Shown here piece by piece: positions 46,352-55,076 of a stretch of DNA of 64,000 nt; within the stretch, counting starts at the first letter, position 1, and the number at the start of each line of letters is the position of its first letter. The position numbers and the translations under genes were made by a program. Location: the NCBI RefSeq assembly GCF_000622085.1, contig NZ_JHWL01000001.1, positions 62,001 through 126,000 of the forward strand, in the 5' to 3' direction. The notes beneath the pieces were generated by a model, which saw only the letters and a program-made list of their open reading frames with translations, ran no database searches and was not told the DNA's origin. The stretch comes from Butyrivibrio proteoclasticus P6B7. GTDB lineage: Bacteria > Bacillota > Clostridia > Lachnospirales > Lachnospiraceae.

Positions 46352-48976
46352 ATGAGAACAATTATTAACAGGAAAACAGCAATAAGACTGGTTTTTCTCT
46401 TATTTGCGATCATATGTGTAATGACAGTCTGGCCACTTAGAACCTGGACCAAGGTCCTTAAGACATCACCAGGCGGCGAGATTATCAGCGAGTCAGATTA
46501 TATAAACCCAGATTTTCAGATGTCACAGAAATTTGTGACCCAGTATGAAAGGCTGAGTTCTATTGATGTATACATTTCTAAATTCGAGACAGGTAGATAC
46601 ATATACGCTGAGATCAGGGACAAGTACAACGTATCTGCCCTTAAGGTTATTGTTGATGTCAACGACTATCAGCTTCCATGCTATGTGACCATTCCTATGG
46701 AGCTTACAGTAGAGGTTGGTGAGGAGTACACATTAGTGCTTCAGGGCTGCAGATCTAAGTATTATGCGGCTTACGAGAGTATTCCTGATGATACAGCCTA
46801 TGTTGGAAGTATATATATCAATGATGCTCAGGAAGTGCCTGGAGTGCATCTGGCAGCAATCTACAACTACAGATTGCCAATCTCCAAGTGGGTTTCACTG
46901 GGAATCATATTTGTGATCGCCGCTATTTATGCATGCATTTATCTGGCAACCTTCCTGTACTTTAAGAAGTTCCCTGATAAGAACAGCCTTATGACAATCG
47001 GTAAAGCCATTAAATACGTGGCTAACCCAGTAGCGACTGTTGTTTACCTGGTACTTATGATAATGGTATTTCCTCTTAGGATCTTTGATCTAAGGGCTGT
47101 GGACATTATCTTTTATGAGATAGGTCTTTTGATATGCGCCTTCTTCACCTTCTATGCCATTAACCACAGGGTGGTTACTCACAAGATTGGCATTTCATTC
47201 TGGGAGAGCGTTAAGAACAGCGATAAGCTCCGCTATATCCTTATCATGTTCTCAATGGCAATGGCCATCTGGTATGGCTGCGCCTACATGAACGACCTTT
47301 ATGACATTTATCACACCCTTTCTGAGAGAAAAATGATGATCTGGCTTCTTATCATGATGCTTTTGACCTTCTCCCTTAAAGAGGCAGTCAATGTCTACAA
47401 CGCGGTATGGCTTGTGGGCTCTGTGATCTACGGCGCCAATTACTACAGGCTTCATGCCCTTGCTGATACAGAAAAAGAGTATGACCTTAATAATGCTGCT
47501 CTTAAATACGGCATTATCATCGTCATCTTAGCTGGCGTGCTACTGATGAATGCCATAGTAGTTATTGCCAGATACATTGTTGGAAAGATTAAGACAAGAG
47601 ATAAATCCCAGTACAGATTGTCCGCATTTGGAGCAATGCTGTTCCTTTTCCTGTTACTGATCGTTATTTTCAGGAACACCAGATGGTGGGGCGTAGTTCT
47701 TGCCCTTACATTCTGCGTATGGTACTTAAGGATCATGGTATGGCCTGGTAAAAAAGATTACCTCAAGATAGTTTCAGGTGGTTTCATGATGAACTTTGCC
47801 ATCTCCCTTGTCTTTAGCCTTATGCACAGATATTTCGCAGGTTACGTACTTGGAAGATTTGGCTTTATCTTCCACACAGTAACTGTTACAGCAGAATACT
47901 TCACATTTATGGGAGCTGTTGCCTGCGTCCTTCTTGTGGCTAAGATCGTGGCAGCACCTAACGGATGCGGAATTTGGGAATTATTCAAGACAGCCTGGAA
48001 GGAAATAATCTTCTTTGGATGGACCATGGCCTATGCCATATTTACAGTATCAAGGACAGCATACCTTGCTATAGGAGTGTGCGTATTCCTTGTTATCGTA
48101 ACAATATCTGTCAGATATAAGAGGCAGTTTGCCCGCATTATCGGTGTACTTGTGCTGTCAGTGATTCTTTGCTTCCCTGCAGCCTTTACACTTCAGAGAA
48201 TAATACCTGCCATCGTGGCAGATCCTGTTATCTACGTTATTGACGAGACTGATGAGTTCATAAGAGGCGGAGCAGCCTGGGGCAGCACCAACTTCATGTG
48301 TGTTGAGCGCTTTACAGGTCTTTTTGCCACCAAGATTCTCGGCGTCGAAATTGGAGATTACTCATATCCTCTCGATGTCTACAACTACGATAGCAATGGC
48401 AATCCTCTTTATGACCACTACGGATATCCTATAGATGAAAGTAACGAGGAGTCCTACTACGAGGAAGGCCAGGATGGAAGACTCGACGTCAACGAGATGG
48501 GATTCCTTCTTGCATCTAATACAGTTACAAGAGCAGAGTTCAGAATGCTCCTTGAAACCATGAATGAATATGTGGATGTGGATAACCCACTGGACGTAAT
48601 GTCTAATGGACGTATTACCATCTTCAGATCTTATATAAAAGAGCTAAATCTTACCGGTCATGATGAGATGGGAGCAGAGCTTCCAAACGGTGAGATTGCG
48701 ATCCACGCCCACAACACATATATTCAGGTGGCCTTCGACCATGGAATTATAGTGGGAGCTCTTTTTGCTGTGCTTATGTTATTTGCTGTAATCTACAGCA
48801 TTTACTACTATGGTAAGCACAAGAAGGAAGAGCCACTTTCACTTATGCCATTTGCCGTTATCATAGGCTTTATTGTGGCTGGTATCTCAGAATGGGTATT
48901 CCAGCTTTCAAACCCAATGACACTGGCACTTTTCCTTTCAATTGCACCACTGGTGTACAGGAAGAAGTGTGAATAA
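46352..48976 (+). CDS. O-antigen ligase/polymerase-like membrane protein with an N-terminal ectodomain
   Basis: An 874-residue protein. One membrane helix (about 9-28) is followed by a beta-rich outer domain of about 155 residues (30-185), then roughly twelve helices. The Wzy/WaaL signature lies near the end as HNTYIQVAFDHGIIVG with His787, following a long outer loop (about 640-785). This family joins lipid-linked glycans to each other or to an acceptor. The extra N-terminal domain makes it much longer than usual ligases (about 400-450 residues). ATG 46352 is well spaced from AAAAGG; a TTG lies just before. Confidence 0.8.
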   Translation: MRTIINRKTAIRLVFLLFAIICVMTVWPLRTWTKVLKTSPGGEIISESDYINPDFQMSQKFVTQYERLSSIDVYISKFETGRYIYAEIRDKYNVSALKVIVDVNDYQLPCYVTIPMELTVEVGEEYTLVLQGCRSKYYAAYESIPDDTAYVGSIYINDAQEVPGVHLAAIYNYRLPISKWVSLGIIFVIAAIYACIYLATFLYFKKFPDKNSLMTIGKAIKYVANPVATVVYLVLMIMVFPLRIFDLRAVDIIFYEIGLLICAFFTFYAINHRVVTHKIGISFWESVKNSDKLRYILIMFSMAMAIWYGCAYMNDLYDIYHTLSERKMMIWLLIMMLLTFSLKEAVNVYNAVWLVGSVIYGANYYRLHALADTEKEYDLNNAALKYGIIIVILAGVLLMNAIVVIARYIVGKIKTRDKSQYRLSAFGAMLFLFLLLIVIFRNTRWWGVVLALTFCVWYLRIMVWPGKKDYLKIVSGGFMMNFAISLVFSLMHRYFAGYVLGRFGFIFHTVTVTAEYFTFMGAVACVLLVAKIVAAPNGCGIWELFKTAWKEIIFFGWTMAYAIFTVSRTAYLAIGVCVFLVIVTISVRYKRQFARIIGVLVLSVILCFPAAFTLQRIIPAIVADPVIYVIDETDEFIRGGAAWGSTNFMCVERFTGLFATKILGVEIGDYSYPLDVYNYDSNGNPLYDHYGYPIDESNEESYYEEGQDGRLDVNEMGFLLASNTVTRAEFRMLLETMNEYVDVDNPLDVMSNGRITIFRSYIKELNLTGHDEMGAELPNGEIAIHAHNTYIQVAFDHGIIVGALFAVLMLFAVIYSIYYYGKHKKEEPLSLMPFAVIIGFIVAGISEWVFQLSNPMTLALFLSIAPLVYRKKCE

Positions 48977-48997
48977 TAATAGAAGTTGGATAGGATA

Positions 48998-50938
48998 ATG
49001 AACAAGAAAAAAGAGCCTTTTAACTTTCAAAAACTATATAGAAGAACAGGGCTGATTATCTACGATATCATCAGCATAATTCTGGCCAGCTACGTGGCAA
49101 TCCTTATAAGATATGAGTTTAAGGTTGGCACTATTCCTGACCATTTCCTTACACCTGTTAACACATTTTTGCCTATTAACATTCTGATCACACTGCTTGT
49201 ATTTTATCTGTTCAAGCTTTATGACAGCCTTTGGGCATACGCAGGAGAAAGAGAACTTCAGAACCTGGTAATGGGATGTACACTTTCTGGAATCATCAAT
49301 GCCATTGGACTTCAGTTTTTTAAGTCCCAGTCACAGCCGGTTCCACAGAGTTACTACTTCCTTTATACCTTCCTTCTCTACACCCTGATATTTATCAGCA
49401 GATTCTCCTACAGATTCCTTCGTAGTCAGAAGCATAGGGCAGAGAACAGGAATAATAGTAAAGCCGTAATGATCATTGGTGCCGGAGAGGCTGCCAACAT
49501 CATCATTAAAGAGATCATCACCAGCAACTACTCAACAATGTCCATCAAGTGCATCATCGATGATGATCCTAATAAATGGGGCAAGTACATTCAGGGAATC
49601 CGCGTTGTAGGCGGAAGAGACAGAATCGTTGAGTGCGCTGACCTTTACGATATCGATGAGATCATAGTTGCTATCCCTTCTGTTTCAAGACAGGAGCTTA
49701 AGAAAATCCTTGATATCTGTAAGAATACAGACTGTAAGCTTCGTTCCCTGCCTGGAATGTACCAGCTGGTTAACGGAGAGGTAAATGTATCAAGACTTCG
49801 TGATGTAGAAGTAGAGGACCTTCTTGGAAGAGATCCTATTGCTGTAGATATAGATTCCATCGCAGGCTACGTAAGTGGCAAGGTTGTCATGGTTACCGGT
49901 GGTGGCGGATCAATCGGATCCGAGCTTTGCAGACAGATCGCAAGCCATAAGCCAAAGCGCCTTATCATCGTGGATATCTACGAGAACAACGCCTATGACA
50001 TTCAGCAGGAGCTCATCCGCAATTACAAGGACCTTGATCTTGTAGTACTGATCGCTTCTGTTCGTAATACACTCAGAATTAACACTATTTTTGAAGAGTA
50101 CAAGCCAGACATTGTCTACCATGCAGCAGCTCACAAGCATGTGCCTCTTATGGAGACAAGCCCTGGAGAAGCTATTAAGAACAACGTATTTGGTACCTTT
50201 AAGACCGCTATGGCAGCAGCCATGAACGGCGCCAGCAAGTTTGTTCTTATTTCCACAGACAAAGCTGTTAACCCAACCAACGTTATGGGAGCCAGCAAGA
50301 GAATCTGTGAGATGATTGTTCAGACCTTCAATAAGCACTACGATACAGAGTTTGTGGCAGTTCGTTTTGGTAATGTACTTGGATCCAACGGCTCTGTCAT
50401 ACCTCTTTTCAAAAAGCAGATAGCTTCAGGCGGCCCGGTTACAGTTACAGACCCTAATATCATCCGTTATTTTATGACTATTTCTGAGGCTGTATCACTG
50501 GTACTTCAGGCTGGTGCTTATGCCAAGGGCGGAGAGATCTTCGTTCTTGATATGGGAGAGCCCGTTAGAATCCTTGACCTTGCTGAGAATCTTATCAAGC
50601 TCTCAGGCTACAAGGTTGGCGAGGATATTCGTATAGAATTTACAGGACTTCGTCCAGGTGAGAAGCTCTATGAGGAGATGCTCATGGATGAAGAGGGACT
50701 TCAGGATACATCCAACAAGATGATCCACATTGGAAAGCCAATTCAGCTTGATGAAATGAGATTTTTCTCACAGCTTGAAAGACTCAATGTGGCGTCAAGA
50801 GAGGAATCACCTGAGGTCAAGAGTATTGTTCAGGAGATAGTAACAACCTACCATCCTACAGATAATGAAGCAGACCGTTCTACAGAGCACAAGGAAGCTC
50901 TTAAGAAGGTGGCTGACAAGATCAACGAGGAAGATTAA
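48998..50938 (+). CDS. PglF/FlaA1-type UDP-GlcNAc 4,6-dehydratase (long membrane form)
   Basis: Makes a UDP-4-keto-6-deoxy sugar from UDP-GlcNAc. The 646-residue protein has four N-terminal membrane helices, a first Rossmann domain (IIGAGEAA, about 159-166) and a second, catalytic SDR domain with GGGGSIG (301-307) and STDKAVNPTNVMGASKR: Met430-x3-Lys434 replaces the usual Tyr-x3-Lys, as is normal for WbpM/PglF/CapD proteins. I start at ATG 48998; a TTG at 48986 is less likely. PglE-like and PglC-like genes follow, so the product is probably UDP-QuiNAc4N-type. Confidence 0.93.
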   Translation: MNKKKEPFNFQKLYRRTGLIIYDIISIILASYVAILIRYEFKVGTIPDHFLTPVNTFLPINILITLLVFYLFKLYDSLWAYAGERELQNLVMGCTLSGIINAIGLQFFKSQSQPVPQSYYFLYTFLLYTLIFISRFSYRFLRSQKHRAENRNNSKAVMIIGAGEAANIIIKEIITSNYSTMSIKCIIDDDPNKWGKYIQGIRVVGGRDRIVECADLYDIDEIIVAIPSVSRQELKKILDICKNTDCKLRSLPGMYQLVNGEVNVSRLRDVEVEDLLGRDPIAVDIDSIAGYVSGKVVMVTGGGGSIGSELCRQIASHKPKRLIIVDIYENNAYDIQQELIRNYKDLDLVVLIASVRNTLRINTIFEEYKPDIVYHAAAHKHVPLMETSPGEAIKNNVFGTFKTAMAAAMNGASKFVLISTDKAVNPTNVMGASKRICEMIVQTFNKHYDTEFVAVRFGNVLGSNGSVIPLFKKQIASGGPVTVTDPNIIRYFMTISEAVSLVLQAGAYAKGGEIFVLDMGEPVRILDLAENLIKLSGYKVGEDIRIEFTGLRPGEKLYEEMLMDEEGLQDTSNKMIHIGKPIQLDEMRFFSQLERLNVASREESPEVKSIVQEIVTTYHPTDNEADRSTEHKEALKKVADKINEED

Positions 50939-50950
50939 GAGGAATCAGTT

Positions 50951-52219
50951 ATGGAAATCAAACCTTTTGAGAAAAAGATCTATCTCTCATCACCAACAAT
51001 GCACGGCGATGAACTTAAGTATATGCAGGAAGCCTATGACACCAACTGGATGTCTACAGTAGGCGCCAACATCAATGAAGCAGAGAGAATCGTGACCGAG
51101 AAGATTGGTTGCAAGGACGCTGTAGCTCTTTCTTCAGGAACCGCAGCTCTTCACCTTGCCATCAAGCTTGCAGGAGAAAGACTTTACGGCATTCCTAAGG
51201 TTGGACACGGTTCACTAGAGGGTAAAAAAGTATTCTGCTCTGACATGACCTTTGATGCAACAGTTAACCCTATTGCCTACGAAGGCGGCGAAGCAGTATT
51301 TATCGATACAGAAGCAGATACCTGGAATATGAATCCTAAGGCTCTTGAGAAGGCCTTCGAGATTTATCCTGAGGTTAAGCTTGTGGTTGTAGCTCACCTT
51401 TACGGAACACCAGGTAAGATTGATGAGATCCGCAGCATCTGTGACAAGCACGGTGCCCTTATCGTTGAAGATGCAGCTGAGTCCTTTGGCGCAACCTATA
51501 AAGGCAAGCAGACAGGTATCTTTGGTGATTACGGAATTATCTCTTTTAACGGAAATAAGATTATTACAGGTTCTTCAGGCGGAATGTTCCTTGCTAAGAG
51601 CGAAGAGGATGCCCACAAGGTTCGTAAGTGGTCTACCCAGGCAAGAGAGGATGCTCCATGGTATCAGCATGAGGAGCTTGGCTTTAACTATAGAATGAGT
51701 AATGTTATCGCAGGCGTTGTAAGAGGCCAGCTTCCTTATCTTGAGGAGCACATTGCTCAGAAGAGAGCTATTTATGAGCGTTACAAGGAGGGACTTAAGG
51801 ACCTTCCTGTTACAATGAATCCTTTCGATGACAAGAACAGTGTGCCTAACTTCTGGCTTTCATGTCTTCTTATCAATAAAGAAGCTATGTGCAAGCAGGT
51901 TAGAGGCGAGAAGGACGTTCTTTACGTGACAGAGCCAGGTAAGAGCTGTCCTACAGAAATCCTTGAAGCAATTGCCAAGATAAATGCAGAGGGCCGTCCA
52001 ATCTGGAAGCCAATGCACATGCAGCCAATTTACAGAATGAATCCATTCATCACTGTATCCGGAAACGGAAGAGCAAGAAGTAACGCTTACATCAACGAGG
52101 GTGCTATTGCCGACGTTGGAATGGATATTTTTGAAAGAGGCCTTTGCCTTCCAAGTGATAACAAGATGACTCCTGATCAGCAGGATGTGATCATTGAAGT
52201 GATCAAGAGCTGCTTTTGA
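50951..52219 (+). CDS. PglE-like UDP-4-keto sugar aminotransferase (DegT/DnrJ family)
   Basis: A 422-residue PLP aminotransferase. Features are SSPTMHGDEL at the N-terminus, LSSGTAALHLA, VEDAAESFGATYKGK and the PLP lysine Lys203 in SFNGNKIITGSSGG. It fits enzymes that put the 4-amino group on UDP-4-keto-6-deoxy-GlcNAc. It follows the PglF-like gene by 12 bases, giving a complete two-step route to UDP-2-acetamido-4-amino-2,4,6-trideoxyglucose. It differs from wecE at 39978, which serves the dTDP sugar. Confidence 0.92.
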   Translation: MEIKPFEKKIYLSSPTMHGDELKYMQEAYDTNWMSTVGANINEAERIVTEKIGCKDAVALSSGTAALHLAIKLAGERLYGIPKVGHGSLEGKKVFCSDMTFDATVNPIAYEGGEAVFIDTEADTWNMNPKALEKAFEIYPEVKLVVVAHLYGTPGKIDEIRSICDKHGALIVEDAAESFGATYKGKQTGIFGDYGIISFNGNKIITGSSGGMFLAKSEEDAHKVRKWSTQAREDAPWYQHEELGFNYRMSNVIAGVVRGQLPYLEEHIAQKRAIYERYKEGLKDLPVTMNPFDDKNSVPNFWLSCLLINKEAMCKQVRGEKDVLYVTEPGKSCPTEILEAIAKINAEGRPIWKPMHMQPIYRMNPFITVSGNGRARSNAYINEGAIADVGMDIFERGLCLPSDNKMTPDQQDVIIEVIKSCF

Positions 52220-52264
52220 TCTGAGTTTTCAGAGAAGAATACTAACATAGAAATAAAGGATATC

Positions 52265-52924
52265 ATGAAGAATTCATTTTATGGAAAGTATGTAAAGCGA
52301 ATATTCGACATACTGATATCTTTGATAATCCTGATCCTGTTTTGCTGGCTGTACCTGATAGTGGCGATCCTGGTCCGCATCAAGCTTGGAAGCCCTATAT
52401 TATTCAAGCAGCCCCGTCCAGGTAAGGATGAAAAGATATTCAATATGTACAAGTTCAGAACCATGACAGACAAAAGAGATGCTGAAGGCAAGCTCCTTCC
52501 TGATAAGGACAGGCTTACAAGTTTTGGCAAGTTCCTAAGAAAGACAAGCCTTGATGAGCTTCCTGAGCTCTTTTGCATACTGAAGGGTGACATGAGCTTT
52601 ATTGGGCCAAGGCCCCTGTTGGTTGAGTATCTTCCATATTACACAGAAAGGGAGAAGCTTCGCCACACAGTAAGACCGGGACTTACAGGTCTTGCTCAGG
52701 CCAGCGGCAGGAATACTGTGGACTGGGATACCAGATTTGAAATTGATGCAACATATGTTGAGAACCTGAGCTTTTTTATGGATCTTAAGGTTATCGGCAT
52801 GACTTTTAAAACAGTTTTTGGCCACAGCGAACAGGTGGCAGAGGACACTAACAAGGTTGAAGGAAACTTCGCTCAGATTAGAAAAGAGCGTCTTGAGAGA
52901 ACTGGAAAATTAAAAGAGGATTGA
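52265..52924 (+). CDS. PglC-like phosphoglycosyl transferase
   Basis: Puts a phospho-diamino-trideoxy sugar on undecaprenyl phosphate. The 219-residue protein is the small monotopic type: one re-entrant N-terminal helix (about 13-37), KFRTM, the catalytic Asp97-Glu98 in SLDELPEL, and GDMSFIGPRPLLVEY. It has no fused acetyltransferase or ATP-grasp domain, but an ATP-grasp gene follows after four bases. Together with 15594 it gives the window two separate chain-starting enzymes. Confidence 0.94.
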   Translation: MKNSFYGKYVKRIFDILISLIILILFCWLYLIVAILVRIKLGSPILFKQPRPGKDEKIFNMYKFRTMTDKRDAEGKLLPDKDRLTSFGKFLRKTSLDELPELFCILKGDMSFIGPRPLLVEYLPYYTEREKLRHTVRPGLTGLAQASGRNTVDWDTRFEIDATYVENLSFFMDLKVIGMTFKTVFGHSEQVAEDTNKVEGNFAQIRKERLERTGKLKED

Positions 52925-52928
52925 GACT

Positions 52929-53918
52929 ATGGAGACAAACATTTTAATTCTTAGTGCAGGAACAAGAAATAAGGTGGTACAGGCTTTTAAGAGTGAGCTT
53001 GATGGAACAGGAAAGGTTGTGGCAACAGATTGCTCCAACATCGGACCAGCCATCTACGATGCAGATAAGAACTATATTGTTTCAAGAATCGATGCTCCAT
53101 TTTATATTGATGAGATTCTTGGAATCTGCAGAAAAGAAGAGATCAAGGGAGTTTTCAGTCTTATCGACCCAGAGCTTTCCCTTCTTGCCAAGAACGCTGA
53201 GCGTTTCACCAAGATCGGTGTAACTCCAATCGTATCTTCCTATGAGCTCTGTGAGACAAGCCTTGATAAATACAAGATGTATGAGATGCTTGGTAAGCTT
53301 GGAATTCCAACAGCCAAGTGTTATAGAAGCATTGCTGAGTTTGAGAGCGCAAGAGCAGCAGGAGAAGTGGACTACCCTGTATTTGTTAAGCCAAGAAGAG
53401 GAAGCGCTTCTCTTAACATCAATGCAGTTAATTCAAGGGAGATGCTGACAGCTCTTTTCCATGATTTCGATGACCTTATCATTCAGGAATACATGACTGG
53501 TCAGGAGTATGGAGCTGACGTTTATATTGACATGATCTCCGGCAAGTGCACATCTATCTTCCTTAAGAAAAAAATCAAGATGCGCGCAGGAGAAACTGAT
53601 AAATCCGTATCTGTCATCAACGACCAGCTCTTCAAGCAGATCGTTCAATTTGTTGAGAACGTTGGTTACAGAGGCATGATCGACATAGATCTTTTCTATG
53701 ACAAGATCAGTGACACCTGGTATCTGTCTGAGGTTAATCCAAGATTTGGCGGCGGTTATCCACATGCCTATGCCTGTGGCGTCAACTTCCCTAAGATGAT
53801 TCTCAACAACCTTCAGGGAATTGAGAACGAGGTGGACATCGGAGATTACAAAGAAGGTGTCTACATGATGAAATACAACGAACTTTGCGTAATGCAGGAA
53901 AGCGACCTGGCAGAGTAA
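52929..53918 (+). CDS. ATP-grasp enzyme, CarB-like, in the Pgl-type operon
   Basis: A 329-residue ATP-grasp protein: N-terminal NILILSAGTRNKVV (Rossmann-like), FVKPRRGSASLNI near residue 155, IIQEYMTGQEYGADVYID, and the metal site SEVNPRFGGGYPHA near residue 275. It probably acylates an amine with a carboxylic acid. It lies four bases after the PglC-like gene and 12 before a PglA-like GT4. In Neisseria PglB2 a PglC domain is fused to an ATP-grasp domain that makes the glyceramido sugar (known); by inference this could be the same pair as separate genes. No PglD acetyltransferase is seen nearby. Confidence 0.85.
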   Translation: METNILILSAGTRNKVVQAFKSELDGTGKVVATDCSNIGPAIYDADKNYIVSRIDAPFYIDEILGICRKEEIKGVFSLIDPELSLLAKNAERFTKIGVTPIVSSYELCETSLDKYKMYEMLGKLGIPTAKCYRSIAEFESARAAGEVDYPVFVKPRRGSASLNINAVNSREMLTALFHDFDDLIIQEYMTGQEYGADVYIDMISGKCTSIFLKKKIKMRAGETDKSVSVINDQLFKQIVQFVENVGYRGMIDIDLFYDKISDTWYLSEVNPRFGGGYPHAYACGVNFPKMILNNLQGIENEVDIGDYKEGVYMMKYNELCVMQESDLAE

Positions 53919-53929
53919 AAGGAGATTAA

Positions 53930-55039
53930 ATGCCTAAAGCACTGATACTGGCCAATTCTTCTGGCGGTTTATATGATTTTAGAAATGAGCTTCTGACAAG
54001 CCTTATGGACAAGGGCTTTGAGGTGGTTATCAGCCTTCCCGATGACGTTAAGGTCAAGGAGCTCAGAGAAGAAGGCTGCAAAGTCATTCATACAGACATT
54101 AACAGACGAGGAGTCAATCCTGTACAGGACTTGGCTCTTTTGCGCGATTATAGGAAACTCATTAAAAGTGAGAAGCCTGACGTGGTTCTTACCTACACTA
54201 TCAAGCCTAACATCTACGGTGGATACGTATGTAAGAGATTGAAGGTTCCTTATATATCAACAGTTACCGGCCTTGGCAGCACCTTTGAAAGAGGCGGAAT
54301 GCTACTTAAGCTGATAGTCCTTATGTATAAGGTATCCCTTAAGAAGTGTAGATATCTCTTTTTCCAGAATGCTGAGAACAGGCGTATATTCGAAGACCAC
54401 GGCATTAGAGGTCTTGAGCATGTCACAGTTAACGGCTCAGGAGTTAATCTTGATAAGCACGTAAAAGAGCTATATCCAGGCCACAAGGATGACGTCACCA
54501 GATATCTGTATATAGGAAGACTCATGAAGGAGAAGGGTACAGATGAGTACCTGGCAGTTGCTAAAAGGCTTCATGAGAAATATGGCGATAAAGTCTCCTT
54601 TGCAGCCATCGGTTACAACGACGATGACTATGAGAGCAAGGTAAAAGAGGCAGTTTCTAAAGGCTACTTTAAGATGATACCTTTCCAGAAGGATGTTCAT
54701 CCATATATTAAGGAGGCGGATGTTATCGTGCATCCTTCCTATCACGAGGGCATGTCTAACGTGCTGATGGAAGCCTCTGCCACTGGAAGACCGGTTATCG
54801 CATCTGATATTAGCGGCTGTAAGGAAATTGTGGAAAAAGAAGTTTCAGGATTTTTGGTTAAACCACGAGATGAGGATTCACTTTTTGAAGCGGCAGATAA
54901 GTTCTTTTCCCTTAGTGAGGATGAGAGACGCAAAATGGGAGAAGCCGCACGGAGACTGGTTGAGCGAAAGTTTGACAGACGTAGTATAATATTGACGTAT
55001 GTGAATAAAATAGACGAACTATTGAATTCTAATAAATAA
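53930..55039 (+). CDS. PglA-like GT4 glycosyltransferase
   Basis: A 369-residue GT-B enzyme. The N-terminal lobe has LANSSGGLYDFR and VVLTYTIKPNIYGG, typical of PglA-like enzymes that add GalNAc to lipid-linked bacillosamine-type sugars; the C-terminal lobe has YIGRLMKEKGTDEYL and HPSYHEGMSNVLMEASATGRPVI. Being directly behind PglF, PglE, PglC and the ATP-grasp gene, it probably adds the second sugar. The exact donor is not shown. Confidence 0.9.
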   Translation: MPKALILANSSGGLYDFRNELLTSLMDKGFEVVISLPDDVKVKELREEGCKVIHTDINRRGVNPVQDLALLRDYRKLIKSEKPDVVLTYTIKPNIYGGYVCKRLKVPYISTVTGLGSTFERGGMLLKLIVLMYKVSLKKCRYLFFQNAENRRIFEDHGIRGLEHVTVNGSGVNLDKHVKELYPGHKDDVTRYLYIGRLMKEKGTDEYLAVAKRLHEKYGDKVSFAAIGYNDDDYESKVKEAVSKGYFKMIPFQKDVHPYIKEADVIVHPSYHEGMSNVLMEASATGRPVIASDISGCKEIVEKEVSGFLVKPRDEDSLFEAADKFFSLSEDERRKMGEAARRLVERKFDRRSIILTYVNKIDELLNSNK

Positions 55040-55076
55040 AAAATTATATCTGACTAAGTTAGATGGAGGAATTATT

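Noticed and set aside
52218..52233. Hairpin TCTGA-GTTT-TCAGA after the PglE-like gene
   Set aside because: The stem is short and has no T-run; the downstream genes are clearly in the same operon.
52929..53918. D-alanine-D-alanine ligase or biotin carboxylase identity for the ATP-grasp proteins
   Set aside because: The ATP-grasp core is shared, but the family-specific motifs of Ddl or AccC are not seen and the context is sugar synthesis.
54972..54990. TTGACA followed by TATAAT inside the end of the PglA-like gene
   Set aside because: Both hexamers are perfect but the spacer is only seven bases, so it cannot act as a normal promoter.
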